64,000 nucleotides of DNA from Luzula sylvatica. Taxonomy: Eukaryota > Streptophyta > Magnoliopsida > Poales > Juncaceae. The notes beneath the pieces were generated by a model. It did no database searches. It had not been told where the DNA came from and worked only from the letters and a program-made list of their open reading frames with translations. Location of the stretch: NCBI GenBank assembly GCA_946800325.1, contig OX326960.1:35741629-35805628 (forward strand). The letters are read 5' to 3'. This document shows, piece after piece, positions 40,466-53,618 of this stretch. Each line of letters starts with the position of its first letter. Position 1 is the stretch's first letter. Made by a program: the position numbers and the translations under genes.

Positions 40466-40713
40466 TTTTTAGATCATTTGTATCGTATCTTTTAGTACAT
40501 AACTTTTCACCAAATTTCACAAACACTAAGGAAGTTTGTTTTTCGATTCAAAACAAGATTTTAACGCTTTGAGGAGTTCAAATAACGTGTTTTTAGATCA
40601 TTTGTATCGTATCTTTTAGTACATAACTTTTCACCAAATTTCACAAACACTAGGAAAGTTTGTTTTTCGTTTCAAAACAAGATTTTAACGCTTTGAGGAG
40701 TTCAAATAACGTG
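40466..40713. repeat. Two linker monomers (P C)
   Basis: Here the copy of 22218-25941 stops. Where the source continues O E P C F, this copy goes directly P C F, so two monomers (O E) are missing or the break fell there. The same short route, N P C F, is used at 47.9, 50.4 and 54.1 kb, which ties this junction to the origin of the 20-monomer unit. Confidence 0.75.
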
Positions 40714-42450
40714 TTTTTAGATAATTTGTATCGTATCTTTTAGTACATAACTTTTCACCAAATTTCAGAAACACTAAGGAAGTTTGTTTTTCTATTCAAA
40801 ACAAGATTTTAACGCTTTGAGGAGTTCAAATAACGTGTTTTCAGATTATTTGTATCGTATCTTTTACTACATAACTTTTCACCAAATTTCAGAAACACTA
40901 AGGAAGTTTGTTTTTCGATTCAAAACAAGATTTTAACGCTTTGTGGAGTTCAAATAACGTGTTTTTAGATCATTTGTATCGTATCTTTTAGTACATAACT
41001 TTTCACCAAATTTCACAAACACTAAGGAAATTTGTTTTTCGATTCAAAACAAGATTTTAACGCTTTGAGGAGTTCAAATAACGTGTTTTTAGTTCATTTG
41101 TATCGTATGTTTTACTACATAACTTTTCACCAAATTTCACAAACACTAAGGAAGTTTGTTTTTCGAGTCAAAACAAGATTTTAACGCTTTGAGGAGTTCA
41201 AATAACGTGTTTTTAGATCATTTGTATCGTATCTTTTAGTACATAACGTTTCACCAAATTTCACAAACACTAAGGAAGTTTGTTTTTCGATTCAAAACAA
41301 GATTTTAACGCTTTGAGGAGTTCAAATAACCTGTTTTTAGTTCATTTGTATCGTATGTTTTACTACATAACTTTTCACCAAATTTCACAAACACTAAGGA
41401 AGTTTGTTTTTCGAGTCAAAACAAGATTTTAACGCTTTGAGAAGTTCAAATAACGTGTTTTTAGATCATTTGTATCGTATCTTTTAGTACATAACTTTTC
41501 AGCAAATTTCACAAACACTAAGGAAGTTTGTTTTTCGATTCAAAACGAAATTTTAACGCTTTGAGGAGTTCAAATAACGTGTTTTTAGATCATTTGTATC
41601 GTATCTTTTACTACATAACTTTTCACCAAATTTCAGAAACACTAAGGAAGTTTGTTTTTCGATTCAAAACAAGATTTTAACGCTTTGAGGAGTTCAAATA
41701 ACGTGTTTTTAGATCATTTGTATCGTATCTTTTAGTACATAACTTTTCACCAAATTTCACAAACACTAAGGAAGTTTGTTTTTCGATTTCAAAACAATAT
41801 TTTAACGCTTTGAGGAGTTCAAATAACGTGTTTTTAGTTCATTTGTATCGTATCTTTTAGTACATAACTTTTCACCAAATTTCAAAAACACTAAGGAAGT
41901 TTGTTTTTCGAGTCAAAACAAGATTTTAACGCTTTGAGGAGTTCAAATAACGTGTTTTTAGATCATTTGTATCGTATCTTTTACTACATAACTTTTCACC
42001 AAATTTGACAAACACTAAGGAAGTTTGTTTTTCTATTCAAAACAAGATTTTAACGCTTTGAGGAGTTCAAATAACGTGTTTTCAGATTATTTGTATCGTA
42101 TCTTTTACTACATAACTTTTCACCAAATTTCAGAAACACTAAGGAAGTTTGTTTTTCGAGTCAAAACAAGATTTTAACGCTTTGAGGAGTTCAAATAACG
42201 TGTTTTTAGATCATTTGTATCGTATCTTTTAGTACATAACTTTTCACCAAATTTCACAAACACTAAGGAAGTTTGTTTTTCGATTCAAAACAAGATTTTA
42301 ACGCTTTGAGGAGTTCAAATAACGTGTTTTTAGATCATTTGTATCGTATCTTTTAGTACATAACTTTTCACCAAATTTCACAAACACTAGGAAAGTTTGT
42401 TTTTCGTTTCAAAACAAGATTTTAACGCTTTGAGGAGTTCAAATAACGTG
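40714..42450. repeat. 14-monomer higher-order repeat, copy 1 (1737 bp)
   Basis: The order is F E H I J I K L M N O E P C. All 14 subtypes are different except that I and E occur twice in distinguishable forms. The first E has GTGGAG and a CGATTC tail, the second a CGAGTC tail. AACCTG at about 41330 and GAGAAG at about 41440 mark this lineage and recur in the three later copies. The length is exactly 13 x 124 + 125. Confidence 0.9.
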
Positions 42451-45400
42451 TTTTTAGATAATTTGTATCGTATCTTTTAGTACATAACTTTTCACCAAAT
42501 TTCAGAAACACTAAGGAAGTTTGTTTTTCTATTCAAAACAAGATTTTAACGCTTTGAGGAGTTCAAATAACGTGTTTTCAGATTATTTGTATCGTATCTT
42601 TTACTACATAACTTTTCACCAAATTTCAGAAACACTAAGGAAGTTTGTTTTTCAATTCAAAACAAGATTTTAACGCTTTGTGGAGTTCAAATAACGTGTT
42701 TTTAGATCATTTGTATCGTATCTTTTAGTACATAACTTTTCACCAAATTTCACAAACACTAAGGAAATTTGTTTTTCGATTCAAAACAAGATTTTAACGC
42801 TTTGAGGAGTTCAAATAACGTGTTTTTAGTTCATTTGTATCGTATGTTTTACTACATAACTTTTCACCAAATTTCACAAACACTAAGGAAGTTTGTTTTT
42901 CGAGTCAAAACAAGATTTTAACGCTTTGAGGAGTTCAAATAACGTGTTTTTAGATCATTTGTATCGTATCTTTTAGTACATAACGTTTCACCAAATTTCA
43001 CAAACACTAAGGAAGTTTGTTTTTCGATTCAAAACAAGATTTTAACGCTTTGAGGAGTTCAAATAACGTGTTTTTAGTTCATTTGTATCGTATGTTTTAC
43101 TACATAACTTTTCACCAAATTTCACAAACACTAAGGAAGTTTGTTTTTCGAGTCAAAACAAGATTTTAACGCTTTGAGGAGTTCAAATAACGTGTTTTTG
43201 GATCATTTGTATCGTATCTTTTAGTACATAACTTTTCAGCAAATTTCACAAACACTAAGGAAGTTTGTTTTTCGATTCAAAACGAAATTTTAACGCTTTG
43301 AGGAGTTCAAATAACGTGTTTTTAGATCATTTGTATCGTATCTTTTACTACATAACTTTTCACCAAATTTCAGAAACACTAAGGAAGTTTGTTTTTCGAT
43401 TCAAAACAAGATTTTAACGCTTTGAGGAGTTCAAATAACGTGTTTTTAGATCATTTGTATCGTATCTTTTAGTACATAACTTTTCACCAAATTTCACAAA
43501 CACTAAGGAAGTTTGTTTTTCGATTTCAAAACAATATTTTAACGCTTTGAGGAGTTCAAATAACGTGTTTTTAGTTCATTTGTATCGTATCTAAGTACAT
43601 AACTTTTCACCAAATTTCAAAAACACTAAGGAAGTTTGTTTTTCGAGTCAAAACAAGATTTTAACGCTTTGAGGAGTTCAAATAACGTGTTTTTAGATCA
43701 TTTGTATCGTATCTTTTAGTACATAACTTTTCACCAAATTTCACAAACACTAAGGAAGTTTGTTTTTCGATTCAAAACAAGATTTTAACGCTTTGAGGAG
43801 TTCAAATAACGTGTTTTTAGTTCATTTGTATCGTATGTTTTACTACATAACTTTTCACCAAATTTCACAAACACTAAGGAAGTTTGTTTTTCGATTCAAA
43901 ACAAAATTTTAACGCTTTGAGGAGTTCAAATAACGTGTTTTTAGATCATTTGTATCGTATCTTTTACTACATAACTTTTCACCAAATTTGACAAACACTA
44001 AGAAAGTTTGTTTTTCGATTTCAAAACAAGATTTTAACGCTTTGAGGAGTTCAAATAACGTGTTTTCAGGTCATTTGTATCGTATCTTTTAGTACATAAC
44101 TTTTCACCAAATTTCAGAAACACTAAGGAAGTTTGTTTTTCGATTCAAAACAAGATTTTAACGCTTTGAGGAGTTCAAATAACGTGTTTTTAGATCATTT
44201 GTATCGTATCTTTTAGTACATAACTTTTCACCAAATTTCACAAACACTAGGAAAGTTTGTTTTTCGTTTCAAAACAAGATTTTAACGCTTTGAGGAGTTC
44301 AAATAACGTGTTTTTAGATCATTTGTATCGTATCTTTTACTACATAACTTTTCACCAAATTTGACAAACACTAAGAAAGTTTGTTTTTCGATTTCAAAAC
44401 AAGATTTTAACGCTTTGAGGAGTTCAAATAACGTGTTTTCAGGTCATTTGTATCGTATCTTTTAGTACATAACTTTTCACCAAATTTCAGAAACACTAAG
44501 GAAGTTTGTTTTTCGATTCAAAACAAGATTTTAACGCTTTGAGGAGTTCAAATAACGTGTTTTTAGATCATTTGTATCGTATCTTTTAGTACATAACTTT
44601 TCACCAAATTTCACAAACACTAGGAAAGTTTGTTTTTCGTTTCAAAACAAGATTTTAACGCTTTGAGGAGTTCAAATAACGTGTTTTTAGATCATTTGTA
44701 TCGTATCTTTTACTACATAACTTTTCACCAAATTTGACAAACACTAAGGAAGTTTGTTTTTCTATTCAAAACAAGATTTTAACGCATTGAGGAGTTCAAA
44801 TAACGTGTTTTCAGATTATTTGTATCGTATCTTTTACTACATAACTTTTCACCAAATTTCAGAAACACTAAGGAAGTTTGTTTTTCTATTCAAAACAAGA
44901 TTTTAACGCTTTGAGGAGTTCAAATAACGTGTTTTTAGTTCATTTGTATCGTATGTTTTACTACATAACTTTTCACCAAATTTCACAAACACTAAGGAAG
45001 TTTGTTTTTCGATTCAAAACAAGATTTTAACGCTTTGAGGAGTTCAAATAACGTGTTTTTAGTTCATTTGTATCGTATGTTTTACTACATAACTTTTCAC
45101 CAAATTTCACAAACACTAAGGAAGTTTGTTTTTCGAGTCAAAACAAGATTTTAACACTTTGAGGAGTTCAAATAACGTGTTTTTAGATCATTTGTATCGT
45201 ATCTTTTAGTACATAACTTTTCAGCAAATTTCACAAACACTAAGGAAGTTTGTTTTTCGAGTCAAAACGAAATTTTAACGCTTTGAGGAGTTCAAATAAC
45301 GTGTTTTTAGATCATTTGTATCGTATCTTTTACTACATAACTTTTCACCAAATTTCAGAAACACTAAGGAAGTTTGTTTTTCGATTCAAAACAAGATTTT

Positions 45401-46793
45401 AACGCTTTGAGGAGTTCAAATAACGTGTTTTTAGATCATTTGTATCGTATCTTTTACTACATAACTTTTCACCAAATTTCACAAACACTAAGGAAGTTTG
45501 TTTTTCGATTTCAAAACAATATTTTAACGCTTTGAGGAGTTCAAATAACGTGTTTTTAGTTCATTTGTATCGTATCTTTTAGTACATAACTTTTCACCAA
45601 ATTTCACAAACACTAAGGAAGTTTGTTTTTCGAGTCAAAACAAGATTTTAACGCTTTGAGGAGTTCAAATAACGTGTTTTTAGATCATTTGTATCGTATC
45701 TTTTAGTACATAACTTTTCACCAAATTTCACAAACACTAAGGAAGTTTGTTTTTCGATTCAAAACAAGATTTTAACGCTTTGAGGAGTTCAAATAACGTG
45801 TTTTCAGGTCATTTGTATCGTATCTTTTAGTACATAACTTTTCACCAAATTTCACAAACACTAGGAAAGTTTGTTTTTCGTTTCAAAACAAGATTTTAAC
45901 GCTTTGAGGAGTTCAAATAACGTGTTTTTAGATCATTTGTATCGTATCTTTTAGTACATAACTTTTCACCAAATTTCACTAACACTAAGGAAGTTTGTTT
46001 TTCGTTTCAAAACAAAATTTTAACGCTTTGAGGAGTTCAAATAACGTGTTTTTAGATCATTTGTATCGTATCTTTTACTACATAACTTTTCACCAAATTT
46101 GACAAACACTAAGAAAGTTTGTTTTTCGATTTCATAACAAGATTTTAACGCTTTGAGGAGTTCAAATAACGTGTTTTTAGATCATTTGTATCGTATCTTT
46201 TAGTACATAACTTTTCACCAAATTTCACTAACACTAAGGAAGTTTGTTTTTCGTTTCAAAACAAGATTTTTACGCTTTGAGGAGTTCAAATAACGTGTTT
46301 TCAGATTATTTGTATCGTATCTTTTACTACGTAACTTTTCACCAAATTTCAGAAACACTAAGGACGTTTGTTTTTCTATTCAAAACAAGATTTTAACGCT
46401 TTGAGGAGTTCAAATAACGTGTTTTTAGATCATTTGTATCGTATCTTTTAGTACATAACTTTTCACCAAATTTCAGAAACACTAAGGAAGTTTGTTTTTC
46501 GATTCAAAACAAGATTTTAACGCTTTGAGGAGTTCAAATAACGTGTTTTTAGATCATTTGTATCGTATCTTTTAGTACATAACTTTTCACCAAATTTCAC
46601 AAACACTAGGAAAGTTTGTTTTTCGTTTCAAAACAAGATTTTAACGCTTTGAGGAGTTCAAATAACGTGTTTTTAGATCATTTGTATTGTATCTTTTAGT
46701 ACATAACTTTTCACCAAATTTCAGAAACACTAAGTAAGTTTGTTTTTCTATTCAAAACAAGATTTTAACGCTTTGAGGAGTTCAAATAACGTG
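42451..46793. repeat. 35-monomer copy of 26438-30780 (4343 bp)
   Basis: Displaced by 16013 bp and equal in length, it runs F E H I J I K L M N P I A B C A B C O E I I K L M N P C Q A Q E B C D. It keeps the N deletion (near 43591), GCATTG (near 44785), both Q units, CATAAC (near 46133), TTTTTACGC (near 46268), TACGTAAC and GTATTG (46686). It has lost AAATTACG, reading AAATAACG near 44055, and gained TTTTTGGATC near 43196. Confidence 0.88.
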
Positions 46794-47413
46794 TTTTTAG
46801 TTCATTTGTATCGTATCTTTTACTACATAACTTTTCACCAAATTTCAGAAACACTAAGGAAGTTTGTTTTTCTATTCAAAACAAGATTTTAACGCTTTGA
46901 GGAGTTCAAATAACGTGTTTTTAGATCATTTGTATCGTATCTTTTAGTACATAACTTTTCACCAAATTTCACAAACACTAAGGAAATTTGTTTTTCGATT
47001 CAAAACAAGATTTTAACGCTTTGAGGAGTTGAAATAACGTATTTTTAGTTCATTTGTATCGTATGTTTTACTACATAACTTTTCACCAAATTTCACAAAC
47101 ACTAAGGAAGTTTGTTTTTCGAGTCAAAACGAAATTTTAACGCTTTGAGGAGTTCAAATAACGTGTTTTTAGATCATTTGTATCGTATCTTTTTGTACAT
47201 AACGTTTCACCAAATTTCACAAACACTAAGGAAGTTTGTTTTTCGATTCAAAACAAGATTTTAACGCTTTGAGGAGTTCAAATAACGTGTTTTTAGTTCA
47301 TTTGTATCGTATGTTTTACTACATAACTTTTCACCAAATTTCACAAACACTAAGGAAGTTTGTTTTTCGAGTCAAAACAAGATTTTAACGCTTTGAGGAG
47401 TTCAAATAACGTG
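46794..47413. repeat. 5-monomer linker E H I J I
   Basis: This is the beginning of the copy of 31278-32394, directly joined to the preceding D without the four monomers present at 30781-31277. It leads into the first K of the 20-monomer tandem. A related run (E H I J I) sits at 52999-53618 in front of the third 20-monomer unit. Confidence 0.8.
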
Positions 47414-49895
47414 TTTTTAGATCATTTGTATCGTATCTTTTAGTACATAACTTTTCAGCAAATCTCACAAACACTAAGGAAGTTTGTTTTTCGATTCAAA
47501 ACGAAATTTTAACGCTTTGAGGAGTTCAAATAACGTGTTTTTAGATCATTTGTATCGTATCTTTTACTACATAACTTTTCAACAAATTTCAGAAACACTA
47601 AGGAAGTTTGTTTTTCGATTCAAAACAAGATTTTAACGCTTTGAGGAGTTCAAATAACGTGTTTTTAGATCATTTGTATCGTATCTTTTAGAACATAACT
47701 TTTCACCAAATTTCACAAACACTAAGGAAGTTTGTTTTTCGATTTCAAAACAATATTTTAACGCTTTGAGGAGTTCAAATAACGTGTTTTTAGTTCATTT
47801 GTATCGTATATTTTAGTACATAACTTTTCACCAAATTTCACAAACACTAAGGAAGTTTGTTTTTCGAGTCAAAACAAGATTTTAACGCTTTGAGGAGTTC
47901 AAATAACGTGTTTTTAGATCATTTGTATCGTATCTTTTAGTACATAACTTTTCACCAAATTTCACAAACACTAAGGAAGTTTGTTTTTCGATTCAAAACA
48001 AGATTTTAACGCTTTGAGGAGTTCAAATAACGTGTTTTTAGATCATTTGTATCGTATCTTTTAGTACATAACTTTTCACCAAATTTCACAAACACTAGGA
48101 AAGTTTGTTTTTCGTTTCAAAACAAGATTTTAACGCTTTGAGGAGTTCAAATAACGTGTTTTTAGATAATTTGTATCGTATCTTTTAGTACATAACTTTT
48201 CACCAAATTTCAGAAACACTAAGGAAGTTTGTTTTTCTATTCAAAACAAGATTTTAACGCTTTGAGGAGTTCAAATAACGTGTTTTCAGATTATTTGTAT
48301 CGTATCTTTTACTACATAACTTTTCACCAAATTTCAGAAACACTAAGGAAGTTTGTTTTTCGATTCAAAACAAGATTTTAACGCTTTGTGGAGTTCAAAT
48401 AACGTGTTTTTAGATCATTTGTATCGTATCTTTTAGTACATAACTTTTCACCAAATTTCACAAACACTAAGGAAATTTGTTTTTCGATTCAAAACAAGAT
48501 TTTAACGCTTTGAGGAGTTCAAATAACGTGTTTTTAGTTCATTTGTATCGTATGTTTTACTACATAACTTTTCACCAAATTTCACAAACACTAAGGAAGT
48601 TTGTTTTTCGAGTCAAAACAAGATTTTAACGCTTTGAGGAGTTCAAATAACGTGTTTTTAGATCATTTGTATCGTATCTTTTAGTACATAACGTTTCACC
48701 AAATTTCACAAACACTAAGGAAGTTTGTTTTTCGATTCAAAACAAGATTTTAACGCTTTGAGGAGTTCAAATAACCTGTTTTTAGTTCATTTGTATCGTA
48801 TGTTTTACTACATAACTTTTCACCAAATTTCACAAACACTAAGAAAGTTTGTTTTTCGAGTCAAAACAAGATTTTAACGCTTTGAGAAGTTCAAATAACG
48901 TGTTTTTAGATCATTTGTATCGTATCTTTTAGTACATAACTTTTCAGCAAATTTCACAAACACTAAGGAAGTTTGTTTTTCGATTCAAAACGAAATTTTA
49001 ACGCTTTGAGGAGTTCAAATAACGTGTTTTTAGATCATTTGTATCGTATCTTTTACTACATAACTTTTCACCAAATTTCAGAAACACTAAGGAAGTTTGT
49101 TTTTCGATTCAAAACAAGATTTTAACGCTTTGAGGAGTTCAAATAACGTGTTTTTAGATCATTTGTATCGTATCTTTTAGTACATAACTTTTCACCAAAT
49201 TTCACAAACACTAAGGAAGTTTGTTTTTCGATTTCAAAACAATATTTTAACGCTTTGAGGAGTTCAAATAACGTGTTTTTAGTTCATTTGTATCGTATCT
49301 TTTAGTACATAACTTTTCACCAAATTTCAAAAACACTAAGGAAGTTTGTTTTTCGAGTCAAAACAAGATTTTAACGCTTTGAGGAGTTCAAATAACGTGT
49401 TTTTAGATCATTTGTATCGTATCTTTTACTACATAACTTTTCACCAAATTTGACAAACACTAAGGAAGTTTGTTTTTCTATTCAAAACAAGATTTTAACG
49501 CTTTGAGGAGTTCAAATAACGTGTTTTCAGATTATTTGTATCGTATCTTTTACTACATAACTTTTCACCAAATTTCAGAAACACTAAGGAAGTTTGTTTT
49601 TCGAGTCAAAACAAGATTTTAACGCTTTGAGGAGTTCAAATAACGTGTTTTTAGATCATTTGTATCGTATCTTTTAGTACATAACTTTTCACCAAATTTC
49701 ACAAACACTAAGGAAGTTTGTTTTTCGATTCAAAACAAGATTTTAACGCTTTGAGGAGTTCAAATAACGTGTTTTTAGATCATTTGTATCGTATCTTTTA
49801 GTACATAACTTTTCACCAAATTTCACAAACACTAGGAAAGTTTGTTTTTCGTTTCAAAACAAGATTTTAACGCTTTGAGGAGTTCAAATAACGTG
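47414..49895. repeat. 20-monomer higher-order repeat, unit 1 (2482 bp)
   Basis: The order is K L M N P C followed by the 14-monomer unit F E H I J I K L M N O E P C (48159-49895). Marks are GCAAATCTCAC in the first K, CAACAAAT in the first L, AACCTG near 48775, AAGAAAG on an I unit near 48842 and GAGAAG near 48893. Every mark I compared is the same in units 2 and 3. Confidence 0.92.
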
Positions 49896-52377
49896 TTTTT
49901 AGATCATTTGTATCGTATCTTTTAGTACATAACTTTTCAGCAAATCTCACAAACACTAAGGAAGTTTGTTTTTCGATTCAAAACGAAATTTTAACGCTTT
50001 GAGGAGTTCAAATAACGTGTTTTTAGATCATTTGTATCGTATCTTTTACTACATAACTTTTCAACAAATTTCAGAAACACTAAGGAAGTTTGTTTTTCGA
50101 TTCAAAACAAGATTTTAACGCTTTGAGGAGTTCAAATAACGTGTTTTTAGATCATTTGTATCGTATCTTTTAGAACATAACTTTTCACCAAATTTCACAA
50201 ACACTAAGGAAGTTTGTTTTTCGATTTCAAAACAATATTTTAACGCTTTGAGGAGTTCAAATAACGTGTTTTTAGTTCATTTGTATCGTATATTTTAGTA
50301 CATAACTTTTCACCAAATTTCACAAACACTAAGGAAGTTTGTTTTTCGAGTCAAAACAAGATTTTAACGCTTTGAGGAGTTCAAATAACGTGTTTTTAGA
50401 TCATTTGTATCGTATCTTTTAGTACATAACTTTTCACCAAATTTCACAAACACTAAGGAAGTTTGTTTTTCGATTCAAAACAAGATTTTAACGCTTTGAG
50501 GAGTTCAAATAACGTGTTTTTAGATCATTTGTATCGTATCTTTTAGTACATAACTTTTCACCAAATTTCACAAACACTAGGAAAGTTTGTTTTTCGTTTC
50601 AAAACAAGATTTTAACGCTTTGAGGAGTTCAAATAACGTGTTTTTAGATAATTTGTATCGTATCTTTTAGTACATAACTTTTCACCAAATTTCAGAAACA
50701 CTAAGGAAGTTTGTTTTTCTATTCAAAACAAGATTTTAACGCTTTGAGGAGTTCAAATAACGTGTTTTCAGATTATTTGTATCGTATCTTTTACTACATA
50801 ACTTTTCACCAAATTTCAGAAACACTAAGGAAGTTTGTTTTTCGATTCAAAACAAGATTTTAACGCTTTGTGGAGTTCAAATAACGTGTTTTTAGATCAT
50901 TTGTATCGTATCTTTTAGTACATAACTTTTCACCAAATTTCACAAACACTAAGGAAATTTGTTTTTCGATTCAAAACAAGATTTTAACGCTTTGAGGAGT
51001 TCAAATAACGTGTTTTTAGTTCATTTGTATCGTATGTTTTACTACATAACTTTTCACCAAATTTCACAAACACTAAGGAAGTTTGTTTTTCGAGTCAAAA
51101 CAAGATTTTAACGCTTTGAGGAGTTCAAATAACGTGTTTTTAGATCATTTGTATCGTATCTTTTAGTACATAACGTTTCACCAAATTTCACAAACACTAA
51201 GGAAGTTTGTTTTTCGATTCAAAACAAGATTTTAACGCTTTGAGGAGTTCAAATAACCTGTTTTTAGTTCATTTGTATCGTATGTTTTACTACATAACTT
51301 TTCACCAAATTTCACAAACACTAAGAAAGTTTGTTTTTCGAGTCAAAACAAGATTTTAACGCTTTGAGAAGTTCAAATAACGTGTTTTTAGATCATTTGT
51401 ATCGTATCTTTTAGTACATAACTTTTCAGCAAATTTCACAAACACTAAGGAAGTTTGTTTTTCGATTCAAAACGAAATTTTAACGCTTTGAGGAGTTCAA
51501 ATAACGTGTTTTTAGATCATTTGTATCGTATCTTTTACTACATAACTTTTCACCAAATTTCAGAAACACTAAGGAAGTTTGTTTTTCGATTCAAAACAAG
51601 ATTTTAACGCTTTGAGGAGTTCAAATAACGTGTTTTTAGATCATTTGTATCGTATCTTTTAGTACATAACTTTTCACCAAATTTCACAAACACTAAGGAA
51701 GTTTGTTTTTCGATTTCAAAACAATATTTTAACGCTTTGAGGAGTTCAAATAACGTGTTTTTAGTTCATTTGTATCGTATCTTTTAGTACATAACTTTTC
51801 ACCAAATTTCAAAAACACTAAGGAAGTTTGTTTTTCGAGTCAAAACAAGATTTTAACGCTTTGAGGAGTTCAAATAACGTGTTTTTAGATCATTTGTATC
51901 GTATCTTTTACTACATAACTTTTCACCAAATTTGACAAACACTAAGGAAGTTTGTTTTTCTATTCAAAACAAGATTTTAACGCTTTGAGGAGTTCAAATA
52001 ACGTGTTTTCAGATTATTTGTATCGTATCTTTTACTACATAACTTTTCACCAAATTTCAGAAACACTAAGGAAGTTTGTTTTTCGAGTCAAAACAAGATT
52101 TTAACGCTTTGAGGAGTTCAAATAACGTGTTTTTAGATCATTTGTATCGTATCTTTTAGTACATAACTTTTCACCAAATTTCACAAACACTAAGGAAGTT
52201 TGTTTTTCGATTCAAAACAAGATTTTAACGCTTTGAGGAGTTCAAATAACGTGTTTTTAGATCATTTGTATCGTATCTTTTAGTACATAACTTTTCACCA
52301 AATTTCACAAACACTAGGAAAGTTTGTTTTTCGTTTCAAAACAAGATTTTAACGCTTTGAGGAGTTCAAATAACGTG
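49896..52377. repeat. 20-monomer higher-order repeat, unit 2 (2482 bp)
   Basis: This is a direct tandem of 47414-49895 with the same order and length. AACCTG lies at 51257, exactly 2482 bp on, and GAGAAG near 51366. The embedded 14-monomer unit is 50641-52377. I found no difference from unit 1 at any marker position, so this is among the youngest duplications in the window. Confidence 0.92.
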
Positions 52378-53618
52378 TTTTTAGATAATTTGTATCGTAT
52401 CTTTTAGTACATAACTTTTCACCAAATTTCAGAAACACTAAGGAAGTTTGTTTTTCTATTCAAAACAAGATTTTAACGCTTTGAGGAGTTCAAATAACGT
52501 GTTTTCAGATTATTTGTATCGTATCTTTTACTACATAACTTTTCACCAAATTTCAGAAACACTAAGGAAGTTTGTTTTTCGATTCAAAACAAGATTTTAA
52601 CGCTTTGTGGAGTTCAAATAACGTGTTTTTAGATCATTTGTATCGTATCTTTTAGTACATAACTTTTCACCAAATTTCACAAACACTAAGGAAATTTGTT
52701 TTTCGATTCAAAACAAGATTTTAACGCTTTGAGGAGTTCAAATAACGTGTTTTTAGTTCATTTGTATCGTATGTTTTACTACATAACTTTTCACCAAATT
52801 TCACAAACACTAAGGAAGTTTGTTTTTCGAGTCAAAACAAGATTTTAACGCTTTGAGGAGTTCAAATAACGTGTTTTTAGATCATTTGTATCGTATCTTT
52901 TAGTACATAACGTTTCACCAAATTTCACAAACACTAAGGAAGTTTGTTTTTCGATTTCAAAACAATATTTTAACGCTTTGAGGAGTTCAAATAACGTGTT
53001 TTTAGTTCATTTGTATCGTATCTTTTACTACATAACTTTTCACCAAATTTCAGAAACACTAAGGAAGTTTGTTTTTCTATTCAAAACAAGATTTTAACGC
53101 TTTGAGGAGTTCAAATAACGTGTTTTTAGATCATTTGTATCGTATCTTTTAGTACATAACTTTTCACCAAATTTCACAAACACTAAGGAAATTTGTTTTT
53201 CGATTCAAAACAAGATTTTAACGCTTTGAGGAGTTGAAATAACGTATTTTTAGTTCATTTGTATCGTATGTTTTACTACATAACTTTTCACCAAATTTCA
53301 CAAACACTAAGGAAGTTTGTTTTTCGAGTCAAAACGAAATTTTAACGCTTTGAGGAGTTCAAATAACGTGTTTTTAGATCATTTGTATCGTATCTTTTTG
53401 TACATAACGTTTCACCAAATTTCACAAACACTAAGGAAGTTTGTTTTTCGATTCAAAACAAGATTTTAACGCTTTGAGGAGTTCAAATAACGTGTTTTTA
53501 GTTCATTTGTATCGTATGTTTTACTACATAACTTTTCACCAAATTTCACAAACACTAAGGAAGTTTGTTTTTCGAGTCAAAACAAGATTTTAACGCTTTG
53601 AGGAGTTCAAATAACGTG
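52378..53618. repeat. 10-monomer segment splitting the 20-mer tandem
   Basis: The order is F E H I, then a J/M hybrid (52874-52998), then E H I J I. The first four units continue the 20-monomer pattern. The hybrid switches to an M tail and is followed by an E-like unit with a TAGTTCAT start, as at 31278 and 46794. The segment therefore looks like a recombination between a third 20-monomer unit and the E H I J I route. Confidence 0.82.
52874..52998. repeat. Hybrid monomer J/M (125 bp)
   Basis: The left half has the J mark ACGTTTCACC, and the right half has the M marks CGATTTC and ACAATATT. Elsewhere these marks sit in separate monomers. The switch lies between monomer positions about 44 and 80. 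It dates the rearrangement that separates 20-monomer units 2 and 3. Confidence 0.85.
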